From assembly GCA_013146195.2 (NCBI GenBank), contig CM028379.1, positions 110,416,168-110,480,167 of the forward strand: a stretch of DNA of 64,000 bases, written 5' to 3'. Source of the DNA: Codonopsis lanceolata (lineage: Eukaryota > Streptophyta > Magnoliopsida > Asterales > Campanulaceae). Both the position numbers and the translations under genes were made by a program. Shown here piece after piece: positions 1-10,633 of the stretch. Position 1 is the first letter of the stretch; every line of letters starts with the position of its first letter. The notes below the pieces were generated by a model. That model was not told the DNA's origin. It did no database searches and saw only the letters and a list, made by a program, of their open reading frames with translations.

Positions 1-217
1 AGATTTTTAGGGCGTATTTATATAGTTTTGGAATTTAATGGAGACATAGTTAATTTAGTAGACTTTTGTTTCGTGATATTGGATGACTGTATTTTAAATT
101 GGGGACTTTTGTAATTCTAGTTAGATGACGTTTGATTAGTCTTTATTTAAGTTTGAATTTGTAGTAATGTGGCCAAATGTGGGTCCAAAAGGTCGGACCC
201 GAGTTTGGGGCGTTACA
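1..217. mobile_element. LTR 3' terminal fragment
   Basis: The sequence up to 217 ends in a GGGGCGTTACA terminus, a form common at the 3' ends of plant Ty3/gypsy LTRs. At 218 it switches abruptly to DNA that is repeated at 11425 and 13723, where it lies just upstream of RPA1-like start codons. The junction and the CA end are seen; the LTR lineage and the strand of the element are inferred. The rest of the element lies left of the window. No PBS or coding sequence is visible, so a solo LTR cannot be excluded. Confidence 0.5.
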
Positions 218-998
218 CCTTTCTAACTGCTAAGTTTCAAGAATTCAACCTACAATTATGTGGGAAGGGTGGGAACCAAGGGTTGTATTTATAATGGCTT
301 GAAAATCACGAAAATGTGGCAAGTGTATATGAGTCTTGCCATTTGTTATCCCGTAAATTTCCTTTGTTTTCTCTTTTTATTTTTATTTTTTAATCTATAG
401 TAAGTGGTTTGTCTGACTTTGTTTGCCCATTTCAGTTGTTTTAGTTGGTATTTTAGGCGTAGTTTCTGGTTGACATGATAGATTTAGGAAACTGTGGGTA
501 GAAAACAGTGGACAAAACAGTGGTACATTATGTATTTATCAGATGCGTTATCAACACAAATCCAAAATGTTGGTATTAAAAATTTACGTTTAGAATGAAA
601 ATTTTCTGATTGACATGATAGATCTAGGAAACTGTAATGAGAAAAGAGTGTGCTACAATGCTACATTATTTAAAATGGTTTTCCAAAACAATGCTTAAAA
701 ACTGGTATTAGAAAATTACATTAAGAGAGAAAATTATTTGATTGACATGAAAGATCTAGAAATCTGTGAGAAGATAACAGTGAGCAATCTATCATGATTT
801 CTCATGTTTTGTCATCAAATGTTTTTCCAAAACTAATCTTAAAACTAGTAGTATTACTAAATTTCAGTAAGAGAGAGAAAAGAGCTGATGTCTATTTTTG
901 GCAATGAGTTTTGGCGGGATGTTGAAATAATTGGAAACTTTGTCCTTTTAATATATATATATAAGAAGAAACATATAAAGATTTAGTATTTGGTTTTT
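218..998 (-). repeat. Upstream region of RPA1-like copy C
   Basis: This AT-rich segment is alignable over most of its length with 11425-12370 and 13723-14100. All three share landmarks such as TTCTAACTGCTAAG near the start, a GTGGACAAAACAGTGG stretch and a TTTTGGCGGGA-like block. In the other two copies this DNA lies directly upstream of a minus-strand RPA1-like start codon, so I read it as the promoter and 5' flank of a third tandem copy. The coding part of that copy would be left of the LTR. No ORF is present. It ends at the Mutator-like insertion. Confidence 0.55.
990..998. repeat. Target site duplication, Mutator-like element, left
   Basis: TTGGTTTTT, identical to 8083-8091. The paralogous empty site is visible at 12455-12475. 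Confidence 0.85.
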
Positions 999-1079
999 GA
1001 CAAAGACTTGTATAGGACGATCTTACGGATCCTAAATCTGTAAGACGGAGCCCCATTTAAAAATTAACGGGTTAATAAC
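999..1079 (+). repeat. Left terminal inverted repeat of Mutator-like element
   Basis: Inverted match to 8003-8082. The shared core includes TCTTACGGATCCT, ACGGAGCCCCATTTA and GGGTTAATAAC. The right arm contains an internal palindrome TAAGACNGTCTTA; the left arm has lost it. Confidence 0.85.
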
Positions 1080-1104
1080 TAAACCTGTTAATTAAAAACA
1101 TGAA

Positions 1105-1190
1105 AGATTGTTGGATGAGTTGGTGAAGGGTGAAGCTTATAGGTGTAACCCCCGCGCGGTCCATGGTTTGAGTCCCTCCAGCAACAAAAT
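1105..1190 (+). other. tRNA-like segment inside left arm of Mutator-like element
   Basis: A box-B-like GGTTTGAGTCC (1165-1175) lies about 40 bp after a weak box-A-like GGATGAGTTGG (1113-1123). The right arm carries a related block in inverted orientation at about 7899-7960, so it belongs to the element's subterminal region. It is too degenerate to be a working tRNA gene; a SINE remnant is the alternative. Confidence 0.35.
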
Positions 1191-1870
1191 TTATTTTTAA
1201 TGTTCATTTCCTCTATTTGTTCCGGTGTCCCTCCACTTTCAATGTTTGTTAGCTCCGTTAGCATCAATTGTCTTGGGATACTTGACAGATCCTAACGGAC
1301 TTTGACGAAATGCTAAATGACACATTTAAAACCAAACGTGACACATTAAAAACAAAAAAAAAGTGACACATTTTAATGTTAAAAATGATACTATAAATGA
1401 AAATTTATTATATTTTTAATTAAAATACAAAGTAACACTCTAAATACTAAAACGTGACACATTTAATACTAAAAAGTGACACTCTTAATACAAAAAGTGA
1501 CACATTTAATACTAAAAAATGACACTCTTAATACTCAAAAAGTGACACTCTTAATACAAAAAGTGACACATTTAATACTAAAAAGTGACACTCTTAATAC
1601 AAAAAGTAACACAATTAATACTAAAAAGTGACACATTTAATACTAAAAAGTGACACTCTTAATACTAAAAAGTGACACTTTTAATACAAAAAATAACACA
1701 TTTAATACTAAAAAGTGACACTCTTAATACTAAAAAGTGACACTCTTAATACAAAAAGTGACACTCTTAATACAAAAAGTGACACTCTTAATACTAAAAA
1801 GTGACACTCTTAATACTAAAAAGTGACACTCTTAATACTAAAAAGTGACACATTTAATACTAAAAAGTGA

Positions 1871-2089
1871 CACTCTTCCTTAAATAATTTACCGGATCAA
1901 AATAAATCATCTTGTGTTTCAAGTTCATCTTCTACATGCCTAGATCACCTTTCAGCCTGCATTACGAAAGGAAAGAGAAAAAAAATTAAGAGAAATATTG
2001 AAAAGGGTAAGAAAAAGACTACAGATTTTTCTGATTCACATCAAGCCAAGGAATTTGGTTCCAAGACTCCTAATGCTCGGTTATTTTAG
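1871..2089 (+). pseudogene. FAR1-like C-terminal coding remnant, copy 1
   Basis: A short open frame ends in TAG at 2087-2089 and encodes a basic tail with TKGKRKKIKRNIEKGKKK, then a SKTPNARLF-type end. The DP..V.TKG.RK..R.K pattern resembles C-termini of FAR1/FHY3-related proteins, a family descended from Mutator-type transposases. That fits its place inside a Mutator-like element. There is no upstream zinc-finger, DDE or SWIM domain, so this is only a terminal exon fragment. This copy differs from the other two after the CLD motif, where it is one codon longer. Family assignment rests on remembered motif similarity and is moderate at best. Confidence 0.45.
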
Positions 2090-2794
2090 ACATATTTTCA
2101 GTAAATTTTGTAAGATTGAGTAAGAAATATATATTTTACCTTGAAAAAGTTATGGTTTTGTATTTTTAACGATTGACACTTGGGATTATATACATTTCTA
2201 TGAATGAGAAGATATATTTTATTAATGTTCAATTGGTTATTGCTGTTAAAATCACTAGCTCAAAAGTGACACACTTTAATCCTAAAAGTAACACACTCCA
2301 AGCCTAAAAGTGACACTCTTATTGATACAAATTGTATGGTTATAAAAATGAGTTGTTTTACCAAAAGTGACACACCTAATGCCTAAAAGTGACACAATTA
2401 ATACATAAAAGTGACATACTAAACGTGACACTTATGAATAAAAATTTAAAGATGAAAAATGATTTTTTTGCTAAAAGTGACACACGTAAAACTTAAAAGC
2501 GACACATTCTATGTTTAAAAGTGACACTCTGATTTAAAGTAACTAAGTAAAACTTAATCAGACCTAAGACATCAATTATCCAAAAGTGACACTCTTTTGT
2601 TCTCAAAGTGACAGATCCTAACGGACTTTGACAAAATGCTAAATGATACATTTAAAACCAAACGTGACACATTAAAAAAAAAGTGACACATTTTAATGTT
2701 AAAAATGATACTATAAATGAAAATTTATTATATTTTTTATTAAAATACAAAGTAACACTCTTAATACTAAAAAGTGACACATTTAATACTAAAA

Positions 2795-2987
2795 GAGTAA
2801 TGCTAAAGCCACTCAATGAGCATTCATACTTGTGCACCAAATGATGTGGTTTCCATTGTGTCATCTTATTTGATATTTTATGGGCTCCACTATAAGTTAA
2901 AAAGTTATGTTAACAATATGACACATAAGATGCCACATCATTTGGTACCCAAAATTGAGTGCTATTAGAGTGACCCTAACATTACTC
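2795..2987. mobile_element. Mutator-type MITE with 9-bp TSD
   Basis: A 193-bp element with imperfect inverted ends of about 30 bp (GAGTAATG...CATTACTC), flanked by ATACTAAAA at 2786-2794 and 2988-2996. The flanks are minisatellite, so the duplication is easy to see as an interruption of the regular repeat. It has no coding capacity. Confidence 0.75.
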
Positions 2988-3374
2988 ATACTAAAAAGTG
3001 ACACTCTTAATACTAAAAAGTGACACTCTTAATACAAAAAGTGACACATTTAATACTAAAAAGTGACACTCTTAATACTAAAAAGTGACACTCTTAATAC
3101 AAAAAGTGACACATTTAATACTAAAAAGTGACACTCTTAATACTAAAAAGTGACACTCTTAATACAAAAAGTGACACATTTAATACTAAAAAGTTACACT
3201 CTTAATACTAAAAAGTGACACTCTTAATACAAAAAATGACACATTTAATACTAAAAAGTGACACTCTTAATACTAAAAAGTGACACTCTTAATACAAAAG
3301 GTGACACATTTAATACTAAAAAGTGATACTCTTAATACTAAAAAGTGACACTCTTAATACTAAAAAGTGACACA

Positions 3375-5619
3375 TCTATATATATATAAAGCCAAGATAG
3401 TCTAAAAATAGCAAAATCCCTCCAAAATTTGTCCACCTAAAATAGAAAGTCATTTATATGTAATAAAAGTTGTGGGCCATGTATTGAAATCATAAATCTG
3501 ATTATACATTAATTGATTGCATGTATCATAATTAATCAAATACTACTGTGAAAATCAAATACTTTCTTGGAATATGAAAACCAAATACTGCCTTGGAATA
3601 TGAACAAACTTCTAATGAATTGAAAACACATTTAACAAAATATTTCAACACCATCAAGATCTTAATTTTATTGTCGAGATCATAATTTTTTATAGTATTC
3701 TACACGTTTAGAAATTTGTTGCCTTATCGAAGATAAAATACGATGAATTTAAACAACCGCCTTCTGCCAATATATATTATAAAAAAATTATACATTTACT
3801 TTTATATAAAATCAAGAGTCCTTACAAAAGTGTGTTTATTCAAATATTCGAAACAAAAAAAAAATAACAAACCATGATTTAATTTCAATCAGAGCATGTA
3901 AGTTAAACAAAAAAAAACCTTGAACATTAACCAACAAACCAAATTCCATCAAATCCGAACTAGATTTTTTTGTAAAAATATTGCTGTTTGTTCGGTTTTT
4001 AATTCTCAATCCCTCAAATCTAATCATTATTGTATTTAAAAAATCAACTAATATTTTATTGTAATTTTTTTACCAACTAACCATTAAAAGGCTTGGATAT
4101 CTATATCTATCTATATATATATAAAGCTAAGGTAATCTAAAAATAGTAAAATCCCTCCAAAATTTGTCCACCTAAAATAGAAAGTCATTTATATGTAATA
4201 AAAGTTGTGGGCCATGTATTGAAAACATAAATTTGATTATACAATAATTGATTACATGTATCATAATTAATCAAATACTACCTTAATATGTGAAAATCAA
4301 ATACTTTCTTGGAATATGAATGCCAAATAGCCTTGGAATATGAACAAAGTTCTAATGAATTGAAAACACAGTTAACAAAATATTTATACACCATCAAAAT
4401 CTTAATTTTATTATTCATTTTACATGTTATAAATCGAGATCATAATTTTTTATAGTATTCTACACGTTAAGAAATTTGTTATCTTATAGAAGATAAAATA
4501 TGATGAACTTAAACAATCGGCTTCTGCCAATATATATTATAAAAAAATTATACTTTTACTTTTATATAAAATCAAGAGTCCCTACAAAAAGAGTGTTTAT
4601 TCAAATATTCGAAACATAAAAAAATAAAATATCAAACCATGATTTAATTTCAATCTGAGCATGTAAGTCAAACAAAAAAACCTTGAACATTAACCAACTA
4701 ACCAAATTCCATCAAATCCGAACTAGATTTTTTTGTAAAAATATTGTTGTTTGTTCGGTTTTTAATGTTCAATCCCCAAAATCTAATAATTATTGTATTT
4801 AAAAAAATCAACTAATATTTTATTGTAATTTTTTTACCAACTATAACCATTAAAAGACTTTGATATCACATTGTAGGAGGTAAATTTTGAATGTAAGTAA
4901 TGTTGGAGACAATGTATCACAAGAATGTCATTGTCTCTATCAGTAAAAACAAAAACATCACATCTAAATGACAGAAAAATCACAAAATGAGAAAAAAAAA
5001 ACTTGATCACGAAAATATAATTAATATCGAAATACTATTTAACGAATCTAAATCCCCATCACAATTGTTGAGACAACTTATTGACATAATTGAAACAAAA
5101 GTGCACATCTAGTGAAATGGACAAAAAGTAAAAATAATGCATTGACAAATCTATAAAAATGTAAATAAGCATAAGTAGAAAAATATTTTTCCATCTCCAT
5201 CAGACCTGGTGACAAAATATTTTTAAACAATCAATATCTTAATTTTATTGTCCATTTTGCATGTTAATAAATCGAAATCAATTTTTTAATAATATTTTAT
5301 ACGTTAAAAATTTGTGGTCCTATAGAAGATAAAATATAATGAACTTAAACAATCGACTTCAGTCAACATGTATTCTAAAAAAAAATTATATTTTTATTTT
5401 TATGTAAAAATAAGATAGTCTCTACAAAAAGTGTATTTATTAAAATATTAGAAACAGAAAAAAAAAGTAACAAACAATTACTTATAATTTCAACCAAAGC
5501 AAATATGTAGGCCAAACAAAAAATAAGGTCAATCATTGGTATTTCTATTTAGGTAGTTGTAATTCATTCATTTTAATTTATTTATTGTCTTTGTTTTGCT
5601 TCAATAAAATTTAATTTAA

Positions 5620-5704
<85 letters not shown>

Positions 5705-5733
5705 GTGCGTTAATCGCACGGGTGTAAGACTAG
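3375..5733 (+). mobile_element. Non-autonomous Helitron
   Basis: It starts with TCTATATATATATAAAG and ends with a hairpin (CGTGCG at 5704-5709, loop TTAAT, CGCACG at 5715-5720) 9 nt before a terminal CTAG, the classic Helitron 3' structure. It lies exactly between A (3374) and T (5734). Deleting it restores an uninterrupted minisatellite unit, which fixes both ends. There is no Rep/helicase ORF. The interior has three direct copies of one segment (about 3375-4095, 4108-4862 and a shorter one at 5213-5500), and a TA microsatellite fills about 5625-5693. Confidence 0.88.
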
Positions 5734-5784
5734 TTTAATACTAAAAAGTGACACTCTTCCTTAAATAATTTACCGGATCAAAAT

Positions 5785-5967
5785 AAATCATCTTGTGTTT
5801 CAAGTTCATCTTCTACATGCCTAGATCCTGCTCGCTTTGTTACGAAAGGAAAGAGAAAAAAAATTAAGAGAAATATTGAAAAGGGTAAGAAAAAGACTAC
5901 TGATTTTTCTGATTCCCATCAAGCCAAGGAATTTGGTTCCAAGACTCCTAATGCTCGGTTATTTTAG
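5785..5967 (+). pseudogene. FAR1-like C-terminal coding remnant, copy 2
   Basis: Near-identical to the remnant ending at 2089, with CLDPARFVTKGKRKK in frame and the TAG stop at 5965-5967. It sits just right of the Helitron. It is non-functional as a protein but kept open by its recent duplication with copy 3. Confidence 0.45.
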
Positions 5968-6929
5968 ACATATTTTCAGTAAATTTTGTAAGTTTGGGTA
6001 AGAAATATATATTTTACCTTGAAAAAGTTATGGTTTTGTGTTTTTAACGATTGACACTTGGGATTATATACATTTATATGAATGAGAAGATATATTTCAT
6101 TAATGTTCAATTGGTTATTGCTGTTAAAATCACTAGCTCAAAAGTGACACACTTTAGTCCTAAAAATAACACACTCCAAGCTTAAAAGTGAAACTCTTAT
6201 TGATACAAATTGTATGGTTATAAAAATGAGTTGTTTTACCAAAAGTGACACACCTAATGCCTAAAAGTGACACAATTAATACATAAAAGTGACATACTAA
6301 ACGTGACACTTATGAATAAAAATTTAAAGATGAAAAATGATTTTTTTTGCCAAAAGTGACACACGTAAAACTTAAAAGCGACACATTCTATGTTTAAAAG
6401 TGACATTCTGATTTAAAGTAACTAAGTAAAACTTAATCAGACCTAAGACAACAATTATCCAAAAGTGACACACTTTTGTTCTCAAAGTGACAGATCCTAA
6501 CGGACTTTGACGAAATGCTAAATGACACATTTAAAACCAAACGTAACACATTAAAAAAAAAAGTGACACATTTTAATGTTAAAAATGATACTATAAATGA
6601 AAATTTATTATATTTTTTATTAAAATACAAAGTAACACTCTTAATACTAAAAAGTGACACATTTAATACTAAAAAATGATACTCTTAATATTAAAAAGTG
6701 ACACTCTTAATACAAAAAGTGACACATTTAATACTAAAAAGTGACACTCTTAATACTAAGAAGTGACACTCTTAATACAAAAAGTGACACATTTAATACT
6801 AAAAAGTGACACTCTTAATACTAAAAAGTGACACTCTTAATACAAAAAGTGACACATTTAATACTAAAAAGTGACACTCTTAATACTAAAAAGTGACACT
6901 CTTCCTTAAATAATTTACCGGATCAAAAT

Positions 6930-7112
6930 AAATCATCTTGTGTTTCAAGTTCATCTTCTACATGCCTAGATCCTGCTCGCTCTGTTACGAAAGGAAAGAG
7001 AAAAAAAATTAAGGGAAGTATTGAAAAGGGTAAGAAAAAGACTACTGATTTTTTTGATTCCCATCAGGCCAAGGAATTTGGTTCCAAGACTCCTAATGCT
7101 CGGTTATTTTAG
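6930..7112 (+). pseudogene. FAR1-like C-terminal coding remnant, copy 3
   Basis: Third copy of the basic tail, 61 codons including the TAG stop at 7110-7112. It carries a few substitutions relative to copy 2. It lies in the last higher-order unit, which is shorter than the other two. Confidence 0.45.
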
Positions 7113-8002
7113 ACATATTTTCAGTAAATTTTGTAAGTTTGAGTAAGAAATATATATTTTACCTTGAAAAAGTTATGGTTTTGTCTTTTTAACGATTTAC
7201 ACTTGGGATTATATACATTTCTATGGATGAGAAGATATATTTCATTAATGTTCAATTGGTTATGGCTGTTAAAATCACTAGCTCAAAAGTGACACACTTT
7301 AGTCCTAAAAGTAACACACTCCAAGCCTAAAAGTGACACTCTTATTGATACAAATTGTATGGTTATAAAAATGAGTTGTTTTACCAAAAGTGACACACCT
7401 AATGCCTAAAAGTGACACAATTAATACATAAAAGTGACATACTAAACGTGACACTTATGAATAAAAATTTAAAGATGAAAAATGATTTTTTTGCTAAAAG
7501 TGACACACGTAAAAAATTAAAAGCGACACATTCTATGTTTAAAAGTGACACTCTGATTTAAAGTAACTAAGTAAAACTTAATCAGACCTAAGACAACAAT
7601 TATCCAAAAGTGACACACTTTTGTTCTCAAAGTGACACACGTCAAGCCTAAAAGTAACACTCTGATTGATCGTAAATGTAAACAATGTCAAAATAACACA
7701 TCTCCGATAATAAAACTTAAAAACAATCATAAGAAGTTTCGAACCTTAGACCAAGTGTGGTAATTCAAACAACTTATGAAATTCATTGTAAACCATCTCA
7801 CCATATTAGTTTTTTTGAATTTTTATAACGTACTATTAATTTATTATGACCGGCAAATTTATAATTCTCATTAAGAAGAATTAAAAAAAAATTATATAGC
7901 TAGGAGGAGTTCGGACTAGTGACCTATGGTCAACCAAACCTTGAAACAACTGTTCCATCCATCTTGCCAAACTTAAGATTATGCTTTTTATTAACATATT
8001 TA

Positions 8003-8082
8003 GTTATTAACCCGCGAATTCCTAAATGGGGCTCCGTTTTACGAATGAGGATCCGTAAGACCGTCTTACAAGAGACCACCTC
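8003..8082 (-). repeat. Right terminal inverted repeat of Mutator-like element
   Basis: Reverse complement of the 999-1079 arm with scattered substitutions, ending at the 9-bp target duplication. Confidence 0.85.
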
Positions 8083-8091
8083 TTGGTTTTT
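8083..8091. repeat. Target site duplication, Mutator-like element, right
   Basis: TTGGTTTTT, identical to 990-998. Host RPA1-like DNA resumes immediately after it. Confidence 0.85.
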
Positions 8092-8803
8092 AGTATGCTA
8101 ATTTGATAAAATAATTTCATTACTTAACATTTTGTAGCAATATAATTTTAACTATATTTGTTAACATGCAACGAAAATAGTTATATCCTTTATGTCACCA
8201 TTGATCAGCACCTTGCTCACATAAACTGTGTTTGACACTCTCACAACATCCTTAAATTTTCTAACACGAAACAATTTCAGTAGAACAATCACATATTCTT
8301 CGATAGTTGCAGCTAAGTAGTTCATCAAGTAGTCGACACACTCCCCCATAATACACGGTAAAGTTATCCCTTTGTGAAAATCAAATATATTAAAATTTTA
8401 AAAAATATGGATCGTTGATATCAAACTAACAAAGATAGTGTAATATGTATTGATGGATGATACTCATGATCTTTCAAAATAATATTGATCATTTTAGCTT
8501 GCCATCCAACTATTTCTTTGTATTGCCGAGAGTTGCGTGCAATCAGCTTCCCTATCACATTTTCATAAAAAGAATCAAATGAACGAAAGTAAATTATTAA
8601 TGCAAATTTAATCAGTTTTCAAGAAAAAATGTAAATGCACCAACCAATTAATTGGGACTCTTCAACTTCATCAAGATTTGAAAAATATTTGAATGACTTT
8701 AACTCATATATATTATATGGGAATTTTTCGTCAAATACTTCAGTCACCATTGTTTTACCAACAAAAATAATCTTATATTTTGCAATAGTAGTTTTAAATT
8801 TTA

Positions 8804-8823
8804 TTATTATTATTATTATTATT

Positions 8824-8890
<67 letters not shown>
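8804..8890. repeat. TTA and TA microsatellite
   Basis: About seven ATT triplets followed by roughly 30 TA dinucleotides. It lies where copy A is broken, and about 45 bp of RPA1-like coding DNA present in copy B is missing here. Confidence 0.9.
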
Positions 8891-8895
<5 letters not shown>

Positions 8896-9616
8896 GGAGG
8901 AAACCGTGGAAATCATCCTCGGCATAATTATGGGTCCCACCATGGAAACCGTTAGCAGGTTCAGCTAGGCAGCTGAGATTGTACGAGCTCACCGAAGACA
9001 CCTCATCAAAACCATTAAGCCAGAGCAAGGAGCAAATAAGACCCGTGGCATTCAATCCCCTCGGCCTCGGCAAATAAGAGTGGCTTTCAATCCCCTCGCC
9101 CTTGGCAACAAGAGCCCACTGCCCTCAGACCGCTCGGCCTCGGCAAAAGGTCAATAATCACCAAGCCTGACAAGAAGCTTCTTAAGACCCGGTGAAACCG
9201 CCGCACCAACTCTCTCGGCGGCCACTTATTCGATAAAGCCTCCAGTGCATTTAATACCCGCCGCAACCTGTCCCCCAACGAGAAGCCGCCACGTCACCAG
9301 GAAAATCAGGTATAAATAGGGGACATTCATTATTGGAAAAGGTAAGCCAATTCTCAGATATCCAAACTCACTTATCACAACCCTTTATCGGACCATTTAT
9401 TACTACGACACATTTATTACCCGTTTCCACTGGATACCTTACTCTCACGCCGGAGGGTTCTAGTCGAGCTACCCCGACTCCTTAACGGCGTTTATTATTT
9501 GCCTTGTGCAGGTAACAAGGGAACCAGACAAGGACGAATGTGCAAAGACCGTATCATTCTTGTTTCATACGTGGACATCAAGACAAGGTTACCACCAAAA
9601 TTGCGTGATCAATACA
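8891..9616 (+). mobile_element. Solo LTR (gypsy-type)
   Basis: It begins TGAAAGGAGG and ends near GCGTGATCAATACA. It is GC-rich against AT-rich surroundings, with a TATAAATA box at 9311 and downstream CACGCCGGAGGGTT and CCTTGTGCAGGTAA blocks that I recall from plant gypsy LTRs. No PBS, PPT or second LTR is nearby, so it appears to be a solo LTR. The right edge is uncertain by about 5 bp: ending at 9611 gives ATATA/ATACA flanks, and ending at 9616 gives ATATA/TATAT inside a TA-rich context. Confidence 0.55.
9311..9318 (+). promoter_or_regulatory. TATA box of solo LTR
   Basis: TATAAATA in a GC-rich context, placed as expected for an LTR promoter about 300 bp before the LTR end. Confidence 0.5.
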
Positions 9617-10156
9617 TATATGCACATAACACTGCCAAATAAGGTAATTTCCCGCCTAAATCTACTTACTAAATATAGAAAGTCTTCTTAATTTAATAGG
9701 AGTACTTGAATTCATTGGAAACACAAATCTAATATAAGACTCTCACTTAGCCCCATATTAATTTACAGATTTGTTGTAAGTGTCTCGAAATATAAACAGA
9801 TTCATTAAAAAGGTGTTGGTTGTCTTGAAATATGAAATAACAACTTTATTGTTGACCATATAATAAACTGCATCAGACACCAAGACTCGAGCACCACAAA
9901 CATAAATAGATGCATTCCTTCAAAAAAAAATTCCCAGTGTTTACGGCTGAGTCTTATGAATGTATAGATATGCACATATGTATGTATATATAAATGAAAT
10001 GATTTTGTTGGATTTATTTACTCGGTATGTATATATGTTCACATCTTAAAAATATTTACTTTGAAGTAATATATTTGTGATTTTTATTATTACTCCAATG
10101 TATACTTCATTTTCTTTATCTTTACGTTATAATTATAAGTTCAAATTGTATTTGAC

Positions 10157-10387
10157 GGTGTAAAAAAAATTCACACAAGCGAATCTAGAAACATGACATG
10201 TAACAATTACAATCTCTGTCTTTAAAAAAAAAACTAAATTTTCATCTACTAGCGGTGTAAAAAAAATTACACCAGCGACCTTTGGATCACTAGTCGAATC
10301 AATTTTTTTTAAAAAAATTCAAGATAGATTGTGATTGACACATGTCATGATCTAACGACCGCTTTTGTAAAAAAAATCTACGCCACC
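10157..10387. mobile_element. Foldback or MITE-like inverted repeat
   Basis: The left arm (about 10157-10225) and right arm (about 10315-10387) are inverted copies sharing CATGACATGT and CAAT.ACAATCT blocks and a G.GTA(A)n(T)n start. A third partial copy of the arm start lies at about 10253. No clear target duplication was found, so the superfamily is unknown. Confidence 0.5.
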
Positions 10388-10513
10388 AATAAAAAAATTA
10401 TTTTTATTTTTTTATATTTTGGTTGGCTAGAATATGTTGTGTTCTAAATGCTGCTTATTTTTCTTTAAGTTTCATTATCTAAAAAAAATGAATGTTTTGT
10501 ATAATATAGATTA

Positions 10514-10633
10514 GGCGGAGGCTAATCGCAGCCCAAAATCCACTCTGTACACCTCATTTCTTGCATTGAAGTGTTGTACATTGCAGTAAATGGAGTGTAA
10601 AGAGTGAGTTTTGGGGTGTGGTTAGCCCAACCC
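10514..10633. mobile_element. 120-bp Mutator-type MITE
   Basis: Almost the whole element is one inverted repeat: the GGCTAATCGCAGCCCAAAAT arm is mirrored by a GGGGTGTGGTTAGCC end, with a short spacer around 10570. It is flanked by a perfect 9-bp duplication TATAGATTA at 10505-10513 and 10634-10642. Confidence 0.8.

Larger units (their letters stand above)
1320..7640. repeat. GTGACAC minisatellite, three 1.3 kb higher-order units
   Basis: The basic unit is about 21-22 bp, CTAAAAAGTGACACTCTTAA and close variants, with CAAAAAGTGACACATTTAATA as an alternating form. The array and a less regular field of GTGACAC words are repeated as three units, each opening with CAGATCCTAACGGACTTTGA at about 1286, 2610 and 6489. 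Removing the inserted MITE and Helitron brings unit two (about 1318 bp) to the size of unit one (1324 bp). No reading frame runs through the array. Confidence 0.85.
999..8082. mobile_element. Mutator-like element with 9-bp TSD, nested insertions
   Basis: A 7.1 kb element bounded by about 80-bp terminal inverted repeats (999-1079 and 8003-8082) and by a perfect 9-bp duplication TTGGTTTTT at 990-998 and 8083-8091. The uninterrupted target (TTTAGTATTTGGTTTTTAGT) survives at about 12455 and 12630, which confirms the boundaries. A 9-bp duplication with long TIRs is the signature of the Mutator superfamily. Inside are three tandem units of about 1.3 kb (1286-2609, 2610-6488, 6489-7640), each with a GTGACAC minisatellite and a FAR1-like C-terminal coding tail. 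The second unit carries a MITE and a Helitron. No transposase catalytic domain is present, so the element is non-autonomous. Confidence 0.85.

Noticed and set aside
1105..1190. Functional tRNA gene
   Set aside because: Only box-B-like and weak box-A-like words; no cloverleaf can be drawn with paired acceptor stem.
1430..6900. CRISPR-like or telomere-like array of GTGACAC units
   Set aside because: Short direct repeats without unique spacers, inside a Mutator-like element; not a telomere motif.
8635..9073. Frames with long Ile-Tyr runs on both strands
   Set aside because: They are translations of the ATT and TA microsatellites.
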